Positions 1 to 12,466 of a stretch of DNA of 64,000 bases are shown here, piece after piece. Origin of the DNA: Streptosporangium album (GTDB lineage Bacteria > Actinomycetota > Actinomycetes > Streptosporangiales > Streptosporangiaceae). Each line of letters begins with the position of its first letter. The stretch's first letter is position 1. Where the stretch lies: positions 868,001 to 932,000 of the forward strand of contig NZ_JACHJU010000002.1 in assembly GCF_014203795.1 (NCBI RefSeq), read 5' to 3'. A program made the position numbers and the translations under genes. The notes under the pieces were generated by a model. That model was not told where the DNA came from, searched no databases, and worked only from the letters and a program-made list of their open reading frames with translations.

Positions 1-566
1 TCGTCAACGCCGGCGACGGCACCCACGAGCACCCCACCCAGGCCCTGCTGGACGCCTTCACCATGCGCCGCCGCCTCGGCCCGCTGGACGGCAGGAGGGT
101 CACCATCGTCGGTGACGTGCTGCACAGCCGGGTCGCCCGCTCCAACGTCCTGCTGCTGAGCACGCTCGGCGCCGAGGTGACCCTGGTCGCCCCGCCCACC
201 CTGCTCCCGGTGACCGTGGACTCCTGGCCCTGCGAGGTCTCCTACGACCTCGACACCGTGCTGCCCAAGTCGGACGTGGTCATGATGCTGCGCGTGCAGC
301 GCGAGCGGATGAACGCGGCGTTCTTCCCCACCGAGCGGGAGTACAGCCGCCGCTACGGCCTCGACCGCGACCGCGTCGCCAAGATGCACGACGACGCCAT
401 CGTGATGCACCCCGGCCCGATGAACAGGGGAATGGAGATCGCGGCCGAGGTGGCCGACTCTCCGCGCTCGACGATCGTCGAGCAGGTCGCCAACGGAGTG
501 ACCACGCGCATGGCCGTCCTTTACCTGCTGCTTGGCGGCGCCGACCTCGGGGGAGAGATCCAGTGA
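1..566 (+). CDS. pyrB: aspartate carbamoyltransferase catalytic chain, 3' part
   Basis: The reading frame is already open at the window edge, so the 5' part of the gene lies outside. The first visible residues are [20 protein letters not shown], the aspartate-transcarbamylase motif in which the His of HPTQ contacts carbamoyl phosphate. The C-terminal half holds the aspartate-binding domain, including [11 protein letters not shown] and MHPGPMNRG. The enzyme condenses carbamoyl phosphate with L-aspartate, the committed step of UMP synthesis, in the cytoplasm. The stop overlaps the GTG start of pyrC (GTGA), so the two are probably translationally coupled. Any pyrR gene or PyrR-type attenuator would be upstream and is not visible. 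Confidence 0.97.
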   Translation, partial: VNAGDGTHEHPTQALLDAFTMRRRLGPLDGRRVTIVGDVLHSRVARSNVLLLSTLGAEVTLVAPPTLLPVTVDSWPCEVSYDLDTVLPKSDVVMMLRVQRERMNAAFFPTEREYSRRYGLDRDRVAKMHDDAIVMHPGPMNRGMEIAAEVADSPRSTIVEQVANGVTTRMAVLYLLLGGADLGGEIQ

Positions 567-1858
567 CCAGCATCGTCATCAAGGGCGCGAGGATTCTCGG
601 CGGCGAGCCGGCCGACATCCTGATCCGCGACGGCGTCGTCGCGGAGATCGGTCAGGGGCTGAGCGGGGACGAGACGGTCGACGCCCGCGGCCTCATCGCC
701 CTGCCCGGCCTGGTGGACCTCCACACCCACCTGCGCGAGCCCGGCCGTGAGGACGCCGAGACCGTCGCCACCGGCACCCGCGCCGCCGCCCTGGGCGGCT
801 ACACCGCCGTGCACGCCATGGCCAACACCGAGCCGGTCGCCGACACCGCGGGCGTCGTCGAGCAGGTCTGGCGCCTGGGCCAGGAGGCCGGCCACTGCGA
901 CGTGCGTCCGGTCGGCGCCGTCACCGTCGGCCTCGCGGGGGAGCGGCTGGCCGAGCTCGGCGCGATGGCCGACTCCGCCGCGCGGGTCCGCGTCTTCTCC
1001 GACGACGGCAAGTGCGTCTCCGACGCGGTGCTCATGCGCCGCGCGCTGGAGTACGTCAAGGCCTTCGACGGCGTGGTCGCCCAGCACGCCCAGGAGCCGC
1101 GCCTGACCGCCGGCGCGCAGATGAACGAGGGCGCGGTCTCCGGGAGGCTCGGCCTCACCGGCTGGCCGGCGGTCGCCGAGGAGGCGATCATCGCCCGCGA
1201 CTGCCTGCTCGCCGCGCACGTCGGCTCCCGCCTGCACGTCTGCCACCTGTCCACCGCGGGCTCCGTGGAGATCGTCCGCTGGGCCAAGTCCAAGGGCTGG
1301 AACGTCACCGCCGAGGTGACCCCGCACCACCTGCTCCTCACCGACGACCTCGTCGAGGACTCTCCTGTCGGCTCCTACAACCCGATCTACAAGGTGAACC
1401 CGCCGCTGCGCACCCGCGCGGACGTGGAGGCGCTGCGCGAGGCCCTGGCCGACGGCACGATCGACTGCGTCGCCACCGACCACGCCCCGCACCCGGTCGA
1501 GGACAAGGAGACCGAGTGGGCCGCCGCGGCCATGGGCATGATCGGCCTGGAGACGGCGCTGTCGGTGGTCCAGGAGGCCATGGTGGAGACCGGACTGCTC
1601 GACTGGGCCGGCGTCGCCGAGCGCATGTCCTGCGCCCCGGCCAGGATCGGCCGGCTGGAGGGCCACGGGCGGCCGATCGAGGTCGGCGCCCCGGCCAACA
1701 TCACCCTCTACGACGCCGCCGTGCGCGCCGAGGTGGACCCGGCCGGCTACGCCTCCAAGAGCCGCAACACGCCGTACGAGGGCAGGACCCTGCCCGGCCG
1801 CGTCGTGGCCACCTTCCTCCGTGGCAGGCCGACCGTCCTGGACGGAAAGCTCGCTTGA
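563..1858 (+). CDS. pyrC: dihydroorotase
   Basis: A 431-residue amidohydrolase that cyclises N-carbamoyl-L-aspartate to dihydroorotate. The metal-binding [10 protein letters not shown] motif lies near residue 52 and the second metal/catalytic motif ATDHAPHP near residue 307, and the length fits a class I-type bacterial enzyme. The GTG start overlaps the pyrB stop by four bases, supporting co-translation. After the stop there is a 130-bp gap before carA, the only real gap in the first half of the operon. That gap contains a possible nine-codon ORF (1963-1992) but no larger gene. Confidence 0.97.
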   Translation: MTSIVIKGARILGGEPADILIRDGVVAEIGQGLSGDETVDARGLIALPGLVDLHTHLREPGREDAETVATGTRAAALGGYTAVHAMANTEPVADTAGVVEQVWRLGQEAGHCDVRPVGAVTVGLAGERLAELGAMADSAARVRVFSDDGKCVSDAVLMRRALEYVKAFDGVVAQHAQEPRLTAGAQMNEGAVSGRLGLTGWPAVAEEAIIARDCLLAAHVGSRLHVCHLSTAGSVEIVRWAKSKGWNVTAEVTPHHLLLTDDLVEDSPVGSYNPIYKVNPPLRTRADVEALREALADGTIDCVATDHAPHPVEDKETEWAAAAMGMIGLETALSVVQEAMVETGLLDWAGVAERMSCAPARIGRLEGHGRPIEVGAPANITLYDAAVRAEVDPAGYASKSRNTPYEGRTLPGRVVATFLRGRPTVLDGKLA

Positions 1859-1988
1859 CGGCCCCCTGCCTGCGCGCGCGGCCCCGCCGTGCGCACGGAG
1901 GCGTCCCACATCGTGGAGGCGCCCCCCTCAGGCGTGCCGGATATTTCATACTTTGCGGAGCAATGACCGAGATGATCGGGGTGTTTGA

Positions 1989-3096
1989 GTGACCGCAGTG
2001 CTTGTGCTGGAAGACGGCCGCGTCTTCCATGGGATTCCCTACGGCGCCGAGGGCGAGACCTTCGGCGAGATGGTCTTCAACACCGGGATGACCGGCTACC
2101 AGGAGACGCTCACCGACCCCTCCTACCACCGCCAGATCGTCGCGATGACCGCGCCGCACATCGGCAACACCGGGGTCAACGACGAGGACCCCGAGTCCTC
2201 GCGCGTCTGGGTCGCCGGCTACGTGGTCCGCGAGCCCGCGCGCGTCTCCTCCAGCTGGCGCGCCGACCGCTCCCTGGACGACTACCTCAAGGGGCAGGGC
2301 GTCGTCGGCATCGCCATCGCCGGCACCCGCGCCCTCACCCGCCACCTGCGCGAGCGCGGCGCCATGCGCGCCGGTGTCTTCTCCGGCGCGGCCCTGGCCC
2401 CCGTCGAGGAGCTCCTGGAGCGGGTCCGGCGCAGCCCCGCGATGGAGGGCGCCGACCTGGCCGAGGCGGTCTCCACCGCCGAGCCGTACGTCGTCCCGGC
2501 GATCGGCGCCAAGCGCTTCACCGTGGCGGCCGTGGACCTCGGCATCAAGTCGATGACCCCGCACCGGATGGCCGAGCGCGGCTGTGAGGTGCACGTCCTG
2601 CCGGCCTCCAGCACCGCCGCCGACATCCTCGCGCTCAACCCCGACGGGGTGTTCTTCTCCAACGGTCCCGGCGACCCGGCCACCGCCGACGGCCCCGTCG
2701 AGGCGCTGAGGGGCGTCCTGGCGGCGGGCGTGCCGTTCTTCGGCATCTGTTTCGGCAACCAGATCTTCGGCCGGGCCCTCGGCCTGGGCACCTACAAGCT
2801 GCGCTACGGCCACCGCGGGGTCAACCAGCCGGTCCAGGACCGGCGCACCGGCAAGGTGGAGATCTCCGCGCACAACCACGGCTTCGCCGTACAGGCCCCT
2901 CTGGAGGGGCGCTTCGACACACCGTACGGCCCGGCGGAGGTCAGCCACGTCAACCTCAACGACGACTGCGTCGAGGGGCTGCGGCTGGTCGACCGCCCCG
3001 CCTTCAGCGTCCAGTACCACCCCGAGGCCGCGGCCGGCCCGCACGACTCGGCGGGGCTGTTCGACCAGTTCTGCGCTCTGATGAAGGGAAGCAAGG

Positions 3097-3104
<8 letters not shown>
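1989..3104 (+). CDS. carA: carbamoyl-phosphate synthase small chain (glutamine amidotransferase)
   Basis: This 371-residue subunit hydrolyses glutamine and passes ammonia to CarB, feeding pyrimidine and arginine synthesis. The class I amidotransferase nucleophile Cys is in [16 protein letters not shown], and the catalytic His and Glu are in QYHPEA near residue 343. The GICFGNQ form, instead of enteric GICLGHQ, is common in actinobacterial CarA to my knowledge and does not touch the triad. The GTG start is chosen because [15 protein letters not shown] matches the family N-terminus. It lacks a clear ribosome-binding site and overlaps the stop of a nine-codon ORF, which may couple translation. 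The 3' end overlaps carB by eight bases. Confidence 0.96.
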
Positions 3105-6417
<3,313 letters not shown>

Positions 6418-6580
6418 GCCGTCCGCGGAGCGAATGAGGAGCCGGGCGCGACCATGGGGACGAGCGGCTTAGGGGACGAGTGAGCGGAGTGGCCGGTGAA
6501 GGATGAGCCGTCCGCGGAGCGAATGAGGAGCCGGGCGCGACCATGGGCACTGCGGCTGCGGGGCTGATGCCCGGGCGGAG

Positions 6581-7459
6581 GTGAGAAAGACGCCTGTTAC
6601 TCCGGTACAGGTGACGGGCACGGTGCTGACGACGCGCCGGGTCGACGCCTATCATGCGCTGACCGTGGTGGCGCCCGGCATCGCCGAGCGCTTCCGGCCC
6701 GGCCATTTCGTCGCCGTGGCCGTCGGCGGGGCGCAGACGTCGATGCTGACGCGCCGCGCCTTCTCCGTCCACGACGTCAAGCCCGACTACGGCGGCACGG
6801 TGGAGTTCGTCTTCGCCGCGCGCGGCCCGGGCACGGCGTGGCTGGCCGAGCGCCGCGCCCGTGACACGCTCGACCTGGTCGGGCCGCTGGGCCGGCCGTT
6901 CCCGCTGCCGCGCGACCCGGTGAACTGCGTTCTGGTCGGCGGCGAGTACGGCTCGGCGACGCTGTTCGCGGTGGCCGACGCGCTCCAGCAGCGTGGCTGC
7001 CGCGTCGACTTCGTGCTCGGCGCGGCCTCGGCCGACCGGGTGTTCGGCGCGCTGCGTGCCCGGAGGATGGGGGAGACGACCACGCTGACCACCGAGGACG
7101 GCTCCCTGGGCCTGCGCGGCCGGGTGACCGACGTGCTGCCCGGTGTGATCGCCGACGTCCGGGCCGACGCGGTCTACGCCTGCGGCCCGATGCCGATGCT
7201 GCGCGGCGTCACGGCGGTGGCGGTCGAGTTCGACATCCCGGTCCAGGTGGCCGTGGAGGAGCGGATGGCGTGCGGGGTCGGCGTGTGCATGACGTGCGTG
7301 CTGCCGGTCATCGGGGACGACGGTGTCACCCGGATGGTCCGCTCGTGCGTCGAAGGACCGGTCTTCCGGGGCGAGCGCGTCCGCTTCGACGATGTGGGAA
7401 CGATCCCGTTCGACGCGCTCGGAGCGCCCGGTGGGGGATCGCGGAACAATGTCGGTTGA
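6581..7459 (+). CDS. pyrK: dihydroorotate dehydrogenase electron-transfer subunit (FAD, 2Fe-2S)
   Basis: A 292-residue ferredoxin-reductase-type protein. The N-terminal half is the FAD-binding barrel (RPGHFVAVAVGG), followed by an NAD-binding region (YACGPMPML). The C-terminus has the PyrK cysteine pattern MACGVGVCMTC plus a later SCVEGPVF Cys, the four ligands expected for a 2Fe-2S cluster. In class 1B dihydroorotate dehydrogenases PyrK passes electrons from the PyrD FMN to NAD+. It sits between carB and pyrD and overlaps pyrD. The GTG start has a GGAG directly against it, which is poor spacing; an in-frame GTG at 6611 is the alternative. Confidence 0.93.
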   Translation: MRKTPVTPVQVTGTVLTTRRVDAYHALTVVAPGIAERFRPGHFVAVAVGGAQTSMLTRRAFSVHDVKPDYGGTVEFVFAARGPGTAWLAERRARDTLDLVGPLGRPFPLPRDPVNCVLVGGEYGSATLFAVADALQQRGCRVDFVLGAASADRVFGALRARRMGETTTLTTEDGSLGLRGRVTDVLPGVIADVRADAVYACGPMPMLRGVTAVAVEFDIPVQVAVEERMACGVGVCMTCVLPVIGDDGVTRMVRSCVEGPVFRGERVRFDDVGTIPFDALGAPGGGSRNNVG

Positions 7460-8423
7460 CATGCGGACATACCTGGGGCACGTGGAACTGATCAATCCGA
7501 TCACCACGGCCGCCGGGTGCGCGGCGTCGGGCTCCGAGCTCGCCCAGTTCTTCGACCTGGGCCGGATCGGCGCGCTGACCACGCGGTCGATCACGATGGC
7601 CCCCAGAGCGGGCCGTCCGACCCCCAGGATGGCCGAGACGCCCTCGGGCATGCTCAACGCCGTCGGCCTCCAGGGGCCGGGCGTGGACGCCTTCCTGGAG
7701 CGCGAGCTGCCCTGGCTGGCCCAGCGGAGCGTCAGGACCGTGGTCTCCATCGGCGGCGGCACCGTGGCCGAGTACACCGCGCTGGCCCGCAGACTCACCG
7801 ACGCCCCCGGGGTGAGCGCCGTGGAGGTCAACCTGTCGTGTCCCAACATCGAGGACCGGGGCCGGGTCTTCGCCCGCGACGGCGCCGCCTCGGCCGAGGT
7901 GGTCGCCTCGGTGCGCTCGGTGATGCGCTACGACGTGCCCGTGGTGGCCAAGCTCTCCCCGGACGTGGTGGACATCGTGAGCGTCGCCCGTGCGTGCGTG
8001 GACGGCGGAGCCGACGCGCTCTCAATGATCAACAATCCGCTCGGCATGAGCATCGACACCGAGGCCATGCGCCCCTCGCTGGCGGCGGTCACCGGCGGGC
8101 TGTCCGGCCCGGCCATCCGCCCACTGGCCGTACGCTGCGTCTGGCAGGTCCACGCCGCGCTGCCCGGCGTGCCCATCATCGGCATGGGGGGCGTGCTGAC
8201 CGGCAGGGACGCCTTCGAGTTCATCCTCGCCGGGGCCTGCGTCGTCGCCGTGGGCACGGCGCTGTTCCACGACCCCTACGCCTGCCTGCGCATCCTGCGC
8301 GAGCTGGAGGAGCTCCTGGCGGCCCGGGGGTTCCACCGGCTGGCCGACGCGGTCGGCCTGGCCCATCGCCCGCCGGGGGCGCCCACCCGGCATCGGATAG
8401 ATCTAGAGGAGAGTTCCCTGTGA
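7449..8423 (+). CDS. pyrD: dihydroorotate dehydrogenase, class 1B catalytic subunit
   Basis: The ATG at 7449 is preceded by GGGGGATC and gives a 324-residue FMN barrel enzyme that oxidises dihydroorotate to orotate. NLSCPN carries the Cys expected as catalytic base in class 1 enzymes; quinone-dependent class 2 enzymes have Ser there. MINNPLGMSID, GGLSGPAIRPLA and PIIGMGG are class 1B FMN/phosphate-binding signatures. Together with the adjacent pyrK this indicates an NAD+-linked heterotetramer, not a membrane quinone enzyme. It overlaps the pyrK end by 11 bases, and the stop overlaps the pyrF GTG. Confidence 0.94.
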   Translation: MSVDMRTYLGHVELINPITTAAGCAASGSELAQFFDLGRIGALTTRSITMAPRAGRPTPRMAETPSGMLNAVGLQGPGVDAFLERELPWLAQRSVRTVVSIGGGTVAEYTALARRLTDAPGVSAVEVNLSCPNIEDRGRVFARDGAASAEVVASVRSVMRYDVPVVAKLSPDVVDIVSVARACVDGGADALSMINNPLGMSIDTEAMRPSLAAVTGGLSGPAIRPLAVRCVWQVHAALPGVPIIGMGGVLTGRDAFEFILAGACVVAVGTALFHDPYACLRILRELEELLAARGFHRLADAVGLAHRPPGAPTRHRIDLEESSL

Positions 8424-9133
8424 GGCCCGCACCCATCGCCGTCGCCTTGGACGCCCCCGATCTGGAGACCGCGGCCCACTGGGCGAGTCTGGTGACGCCG
8501 CATGTCAGCACCGTCAAGGTCGGACTCGAACTCTATCTCCGCTACGGCCCCGAGGTGATCGCCTCGATCCGCGGGGCGAGCGGCGTGCAGGTGTTCCTGG
8601 ACCTGAAGCTCCACGACATCCCCAACACCGTCGCGGGCGCGGCCAAGGCCGTGGCACGGCTCAGGCCCGCCATCCTGACCGTCCACGCGGGCGGTGGCCC
8701 CGCGATGATCAGTGCGGCCGTGGAGGCCCTGCCCGCCACCCAGATCGCGGCCGTGACGGTGCTCACGTCGCTCTCCGAGGCCGATCTGGGGCGCATCGGC
8801 ATCGCCGGGCCCTCCGAGGACGCCGTGCGCCGTCTGGCGGTCATGGCCGTCGGCGCGGGCGCCCAGGCCCTCGTGTGCTCGCCGCGTGAGGTCGCCACGG
8901 TGCGGGCAGAGGTCGGGCCGGACATCACCCTGATCACTCCCGGCGTCCGCCCCGTCGGTGCCGCGAGTCAGGATCAGGCAAGAGTAGCGACTCCCGAGCA
9001 GGCGCTCGCCGACGGGGCCGACCTTCTCGTGATCGGCCGCCCGATCACCGGTTCGGCCGACCCCGGGGCGACCGCCGCGGGGATCGCCGCGGCGCTACGG
9101 CGCACCCTCGCCGACAGCGGTCGCGCGCTCTGA
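8420..9133 (+). CDS. pyrF: orotidine 5'-phosphate decarboxylase
   Basis: A 237-residue TIM-barrel enzyme performing the last step to UMP. The catalytic Asp-x-Lys-x-x-Asp array is visible as FLDLKLHDIPNTV, with the substrate-binding Lys in TVKVGLELYL upstream. TPGVRP near residue 176 is the phosphate loop. The GTG overlaps the pyrD stop and has GAGGAGAG upstream. Length and motif spacing match the short bacterial family. It is the last gene of the pyrimidine run; roughly 200 bp without a gene separates it from mihF. Confidence 0.95.
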   Translation: MRPAPIAVALDAPDLETAAHWASLVTPHVSTVKVGLELYLRYGPEVIASIRGASGVQVFLDLKLHDIPNTVAGAAKAVARLRPAILTVHAGGGPAMISAAVEALPATQIAAVTVLTSLSEADLGRIGIAGPSEDAVRRLAVMAVGAGAQALVCSPREVATVRAEVGPDITLITPGVRPVGAASQDQARVATPEQALADGADLLVIGRPITGSADPGATAAGIAAALRRTLADSGRAL

Positions 9134-9199
9134 TCGGCGGTGTGATCCACATCGCTGGAAACACCGGGTCCGGCGCACTTTTATCGACGCTCGGCGATA

Positions 9200-9229
9200 T
9201 TGTCGCTACACAAAGTGACGAAGTAGATT
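9200..9229 (+). promoter_or_regulatory. candidate promoter upstream of mihF
   Basis: TTGTCG (9200-9205) and TAGATT (9224-9229) are separated by 18 bp in an AT-richer stretch of the 198-bp pyrF-mihF gap. This fits a primary-sigma promoter placed about 100 bp before mihF. A TTGACG at 9251 has no convincing partner at normal spacing. Confidence 0.45.
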
Positions 9230-9331
9230 TTCTACGGTAAGAAACCGGCCTTGACGTTGCTTGAAGCGCCATGACCAGCTAGTTTCCCTTCCCGTCCGAG
9301 TACATCGACAGGAAATTCGAGGTGACCCGGC

Positions 9332-9655
9332 GTGGCTCTTCCTCCCCTTACCCCTGAGCAGCGCGCCGCAGCCCTAGAGAAGGCTGCCAAGGCCCGCCGA
9401 GAGCGTGCCGAGGTTAAGAACCGCCTGAAGCACGGCGCGATCTCTCTGGCTGAGGTGCTCAAAGACGGGCAGGCTGACGACGTCATCGGAAAGATGAAGG
9501 TGTCGGCTCTTCTGGAGTCGCTCCCCGGCGTGGGCAAGGTCCGCGCCAAGCAGTTGATGGAGCGGCTCGGCATCGCAGAGTCCCGCCGTGTGCGGGGTCT
9601 CGGTGCCAACCAGCGGGCTTCACTCGAGCGTGAGTTCGGCGGCGCCGAGAGCTAG
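9332..9655 (+). CDS. mihF: actinobacterial integration host factor mIHF
   Basis: A 107-residue basic DNA-binding protein with the family hallmark [18 protein letters not shown], the helix-two-turn-helix that grips DNA. Mycobacterial and Streptomyces mIHF/sIHF are nucleoid proteins needed for site-specific recombination, nucleoid condensation and growth. The GTG start gives [15 protein letters not shown], the conserved N-terminus, and is preceded by GAGGTGACC. Its place immediately before gmk and rpoZ is the usual actinobacterial arrangement. It probably has its own promoter upstream and may be co-transcribed with gmk. Confidence 0.95.
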   Translation: MALPPLTPEQRAAALEKAAKARRERAEVKNRLKHGAISLAEVLKDGQADDVIGKMKVSALLESLPGVGKVRAKQLMERLGIAESRRVRGLGANQRASLEREFGGAES

Positions 9656-9719
9656 TCTCGGTTCAGTAGGGACGCGCTCACCCCGGATCAGCGGGGATGG
9701 CAACAACGGGGGGTTTGGA

Positions 9720-10424
9720 GTGACCGGAACGTCGTGGCCCGACGAGAGTCGGGTCCCGGAGGAGACCGCTGAGAGCGGGTCCGGTGGCTTCACCTCCCCG
9801 GTCGCAGGCCCGGAGGCGGCGCGAGCCTCCGCCGGGCCGATCGGCAACCGCCTGACGGTCCTCTCAGGGCCGTCAGGCGTCGGCAAGTCCACGGTCGTCG
9901 CCGAGCTCCGGCGGGCATACCCCGAGGTGTGGCTGTCGGTCTCGGTGACCACCAGGAAGCCCCGGCCGGGGGAGACCCACGGGGTGGAATACTTCTTCGC
10001 CGACGACGACGACTTCGACCGGATGGCCGCCTCCGGCGAGCTGCTGGAGTGGGCCGAGTTCGCCGGCAACAGGTACGGCACGCCGCGCGGCCCGGTGCTC
10101 CGGAAGATCGCCGCCGGAGTGCCCACGCTGCTGGAGATCGACCTCCAGGGCGCACGTCAGGTCCGTGCGAGCATGCCCGAGGCGACACTGATCTTCCTGG
10201 CCCCGCCGACCTGGGAGGAGCTGGAGAAGCGCCTGCGCGGCAGGGGCACCGAGCCGGAGGACGTCATCGCCCGCCGGCTGGCGGCCGGCCGGATCGAGAT
10301 GGCGGCGGAGCAGGAATTCGACCTGACTCTTGTGAACACGTCCGTCCAGGATGTATGTCATCGGCTGATAGCCTTACTGGCTGATGCTCCCGAGGCTTCG
10401 AGCCCCGGACGTTCACCTAGCTAG
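9720..10424 (+). CDS. gmk: guanylate kinase
   Basis: Phosphorylates GMP to GDP. The P-loop [11 protein letters not shown] starts about residue 46, and GMP-binding residues are in TTRKPRPGE and [16 protein letters not shown] is also typical. The chosen GTG at 9720 has a G-rich ribosome-binding site (GGGGGG) and leaves a 40-residue low-complexity Ser/Gly/Glu N-terminal extension before the kinase core. Shorter extensions occur in other actinobacteria, so a later start is possible. The frame also stays open upstream into mihF, but no start there is better supported. rpoZ follows after 13 bp. Confidence 0.95.
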   Translation: MTGTSWPDESRVPEETAESGSGGFTSPVAGPEAARASAGPIGNRLTVLSGPSGVGKSTVVAELRRAYPEVWLSVSVTTRKPRPGETHGVEYFFADDDDFDRMAASGELLEWAEFAGNRYGTPRGPVLRKIAAGVPTLLEIDLQGARQVRASMPEATLIFLAPPTWEELEKRLRGRGTEPEDVIARRLAAGRIEMAAEQEFDLTLVNTSVQDVCHRLIALLADAPEASSPGRSPS

Positions 10425-10437
10425 GGGAAATCACAAC

Positions 10438-10701
10438 GTGGCAACGAACGCCGCCTACTCCGAAGGCATCACCAACCCGTCGATCGACGCGCTGCTCGAC
10501 ATCGTCGACAGCAAGTACAGCCTTGTGATCTTCGGCTCGAAGCGCGCGCGCCAGATCAACGCCTACTACTCCCAGCTCGGCGAAGGCCTGCTGGAGTACG
10601 TCGGCCCGCTCGTGGAGACCCACGCGCAGGAGAAGCCGCTCTCCATCGCGCTGCGAGAGGTCAGCGAGGGTCTGCTCACCTCCGAGCCGATCGAGGGCTA
10701 G
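10438..10701 (+). CDS. rpoZ: RNA polymerase omega subunit
   Basis: An 87-residue omega subunit starting at GTG 10438, preceded by [28 protein letters not shown] and [12 protein letters not shown] match the conserved core that clamps the beta-prime C-terminus during RNA polymerase assembly. Longer upstream starts would read back into gmk and lack homology to the family. The gene sits between gmk and coaBC as in most bacteria, 13 bp after gmk and 8 bp before coaBC, so all three are probably on one transcript. Confidence 0.95.
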   Translation: MATNAAYSEGITNPSIDALLDIVDSKYSLVIFGSKRARQINAYYSQLGEGLLEYVGPLVETHAQEKPLSIALREVSEGLLTSEPIEG

Positions 10702-10709
10702 TCCCACCG

Positions 10710-11918
10710 ATGCGCGGCAGACCCGCCGTCGTGCTCGGCGTCGGCGCGGGCATCGCCGCCTACAAGGCCTGCGAGCTGCTCCGCCTGTTCACGGAGTCGG
10801 GGCACGACGTCCGCGTCGTCCCGACCAGGGAGGCGCTCCGTTTCGTCGGCGAGCCGACCTGGGCGGCGCTGTCAGGTAACCCCGTGACGGCCGACGTCTG
10901 GGACTCCGTGCACGAGGTCCCGCACGTGCGGATCGGTCAGGGCGCGGACCTGGTGGTGGTCGCTCCCGCGACCGCCGACGTGCTCGCCAAGGCCGCCCAC
11001 GGGCTGGCCGGTGACCTGCTCACCAACACCCTGCTCACCGCGCGGTGCCCGGTCGTGTTCGCCCCCGCGATGCACACCGAGATGTGGGAGCACCCCGCGA
11101 CCCGGGCCAACGTGGCCACGCTCCGCGAGCGCGGCTCGATCGTCATCGACCCCGCCGTGGGCCGCCTGACGGGTGCCGACACCGGCCGCGGCCGGCTGCC
11201 CGATCCCAAGGAGATCTTCGAGGTCTGCCGCAGGGTCCTGTCCGGGCGCCCCGCCGACCTGGCCGGCCGCCACCTGGTGATCTCCGCCGGAGGCACCCGC
11301 GAGGCCATCGACCCGGTCCGCTTCATCGGCAACCGCTCCTCGGGCCTGCAGGGCTACGCGCTGGCCCGTACGGCCGTGGCCCGCGGCGCCGAGGTCACCC
11401 TGGTGAGCGCGAATGTCGCGCTGCCCGACCCGGCCGGGGCCACGGTGGTCCGGGTGGAGTCGGCCGCGGAGCTGCGCGCCGCCGTGCTGGACGCGGTGGA
11501 GGGAGCCGACGCCGTGGTCATGGCCGCCGCGGTCGCCGACTTCCGGCCCCTGGCGCAGAGCGGCTCGAAGATCAAGAAGACCTCGGCCGAGCCTGATCCC
11601 ATTCATCTGGTAAAAAATCCTGACATTCTCGCAGAGCTGGGGGATCGCCGTCGCGAGGGGCTCAAGCCGTATCCGCCGGTGATCGTGGGGTTCGCGGCCG
11701 AGACCGACGACGTCCTCGCCAACGGGCAGGCCAAGCTCGCCCGCAAGGGCTGCGATCTGCTCGTCGTCAACCAGGTCGGCGCGGGTCTCGCCTTCGGCAC
11801 GCCGGACAACGCGGCGGTGGTCCTGGTCGCCGGCGGGGAGCCGGTGGAGATCCCACGCGGCCCCAAGGAGGACCTCGCCGACATGGTCTGGGATCTTGTG
11901 GCTCACCGGCTTCGCTGA
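10710..11918 (+). CDS. coaBC: bifunctional phosphopantothenoylcysteine decarboxylase / phosphopantothenate-cysteine ligase
   Basis: A 402-residue fusion catalysing two successive steps of coenzyme A synthesis. The N-terminal FMN-dependent CoaC part shows PATADVLAKAAHGLAGD and PAMHTEMW. The C-terminal CoaB ligase begins at ISAGGTREAIDPVRF and includes the Lys-rich KIKKTSAEP loop and HLVKNPDIL. The enterobacterial Asn of PAMN is His here; I recall the same PAMHTEMW form in other actinobacteria, so it is not read as inactivation. It follows rpoZ by 8 bp with a weak ribosome-binding site, suggesting coupling. Confidence 0.95.
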   Translation: MRGRPAVVLGVGAGIAAYKACELLRLFTESGHDVRVVPTREALRFVGEPTWAALSGNPVTADVWDSVHEVPHVRIGQGADLVVVAPATADVLAKAAHGLAGDLLTNTLLTARCPVVFAPAMHTEMWEHPATRANVATLRERGSIVIDPAVGRLTGADTGRGRLPDPKEIFEVCRRVLSGRPADLAGRHLVISAGGTREAIDPVRFIGNRSSGLQGYALARTAVARGAEVTLVSANVALPDPAGATVVRVESAAELRAAVLDAVEGADAVVMAAAVADFRPLAQSGSKIKKTSAEPDPIHLVKNPDILAELGDRRREGLKPYPPVIVGFAAETDDVLANGQAKLARKGCDLLVVNQVGAGLAFGTPDNAAVVLVAGGEPVEIPRGPKEDLADMVWDLVAHRLR

Positions 11919-11923
11919 TCCGC

Positions 11924-11952
11924 TTGCCGGGGGTCTCTCCGGGGCGGATACT
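11924..11952 (+). promoter_or_regulatory. candidate promoter upstream of the 11998 gene
   Basis: TTGCCG (11924-11929) and GATACT (11947-11952) are spaced by exactly 17 bp, immediately after the coaBC stop. A transcript would start near 11959 and give a leader of about 40 nt before the ATG at 11998. Confidence 0.55.
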
Positions 11953-11997
11953 GCGTCCGAAATGACCTGGCACGTTGCAGCGTGAAGGGATTCGATC

Positions 11998-12366
11998 ATG
12001 CCGGTGCCCGCCGCTGTCAGGGCCCGCTGTCGCGCTCTGCTCCCCCCGGGGGAGGAGATGCGCTATGTCCTGCCCGCGCTGTCGGTGGGGTCGCCGGGGA
12101 TGGCGACCTTCCTGATCGTGGTGACCGACCGTTCGATCTCCGTGCTGTCCACCAAGTTCTTCGACCAGGACGCGCCGACCTCGGTCTACGCCACCCACAC
12201 GCGCCGCACACGGCTCGGCCCGGTGGAGTTCTCCGCGGGTGCCGCCATCGAGCTCGGCGGCATGGTGTTCGAGATCGATGAGGAGTACGCCGCGGTGGTC
12301 CGCGCGGCCGACGCCGAGGTCTTCGAGCCCGAGACGCTACCCCCCGATCCACTGCCCGACCTGTGA
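11998..12366 (+). CDS. small conserved hypothetical protein
   Basis: A 122-residue soluble protein with no transmembrane or signal segment. The ATG is preceded by GAAGGGATTC at reasonable spacing. The middle part (MATFLIVVTDRSISVLSTKFF, then RTRLGPVEFSAGAAIELGGMVFEID) alternates short hydrophobic strands and turns, like a PH-like or beta-barrel domain. That is a structural impression, not a family assignment. It lies alone between coaBC and the TPM-domain gene and has its own candidate promoter. I do not recognise the family and propose no function. Confidence 0.75.
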   Translation: MPVPAAVRARCRALLPPGEEMRYVLPALSVGSPGMATFLIVVTDRSISVLSTKFFDQDAPTSVYATHTRRTRLGPVEFSAGAAIELGGMVFEIDEEYAAVVRAADAEVFEPETLPPDPLPDL

Positions 12367-12466
12367 CCTCATACGCTGAACGGGTGAGGGTCGAGTAGGA
12401 GACACGGAGACCACCCGGCGATGAACCGGTCCGCGGGACGGTTGCGGGGCCGGTGGGGAGCTGCGG

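Noticed and set aside
9251-9285. TTGACG at 9251 as the mihF promoter
   Set aside because: The nearest -10-like hexamer (TAGTTT) is 23 bp away, too far for a normal promoter; the 9200-9229 pair fits better.
11070-11090. CoaC active-site Asn replaced by His (PAMH instead of PAMN)
   Set aside because: Looked like inactivation, but the same PAMHTEMW form is recalled from other actinobacterial CoaBC proteins and all other motifs are intact.
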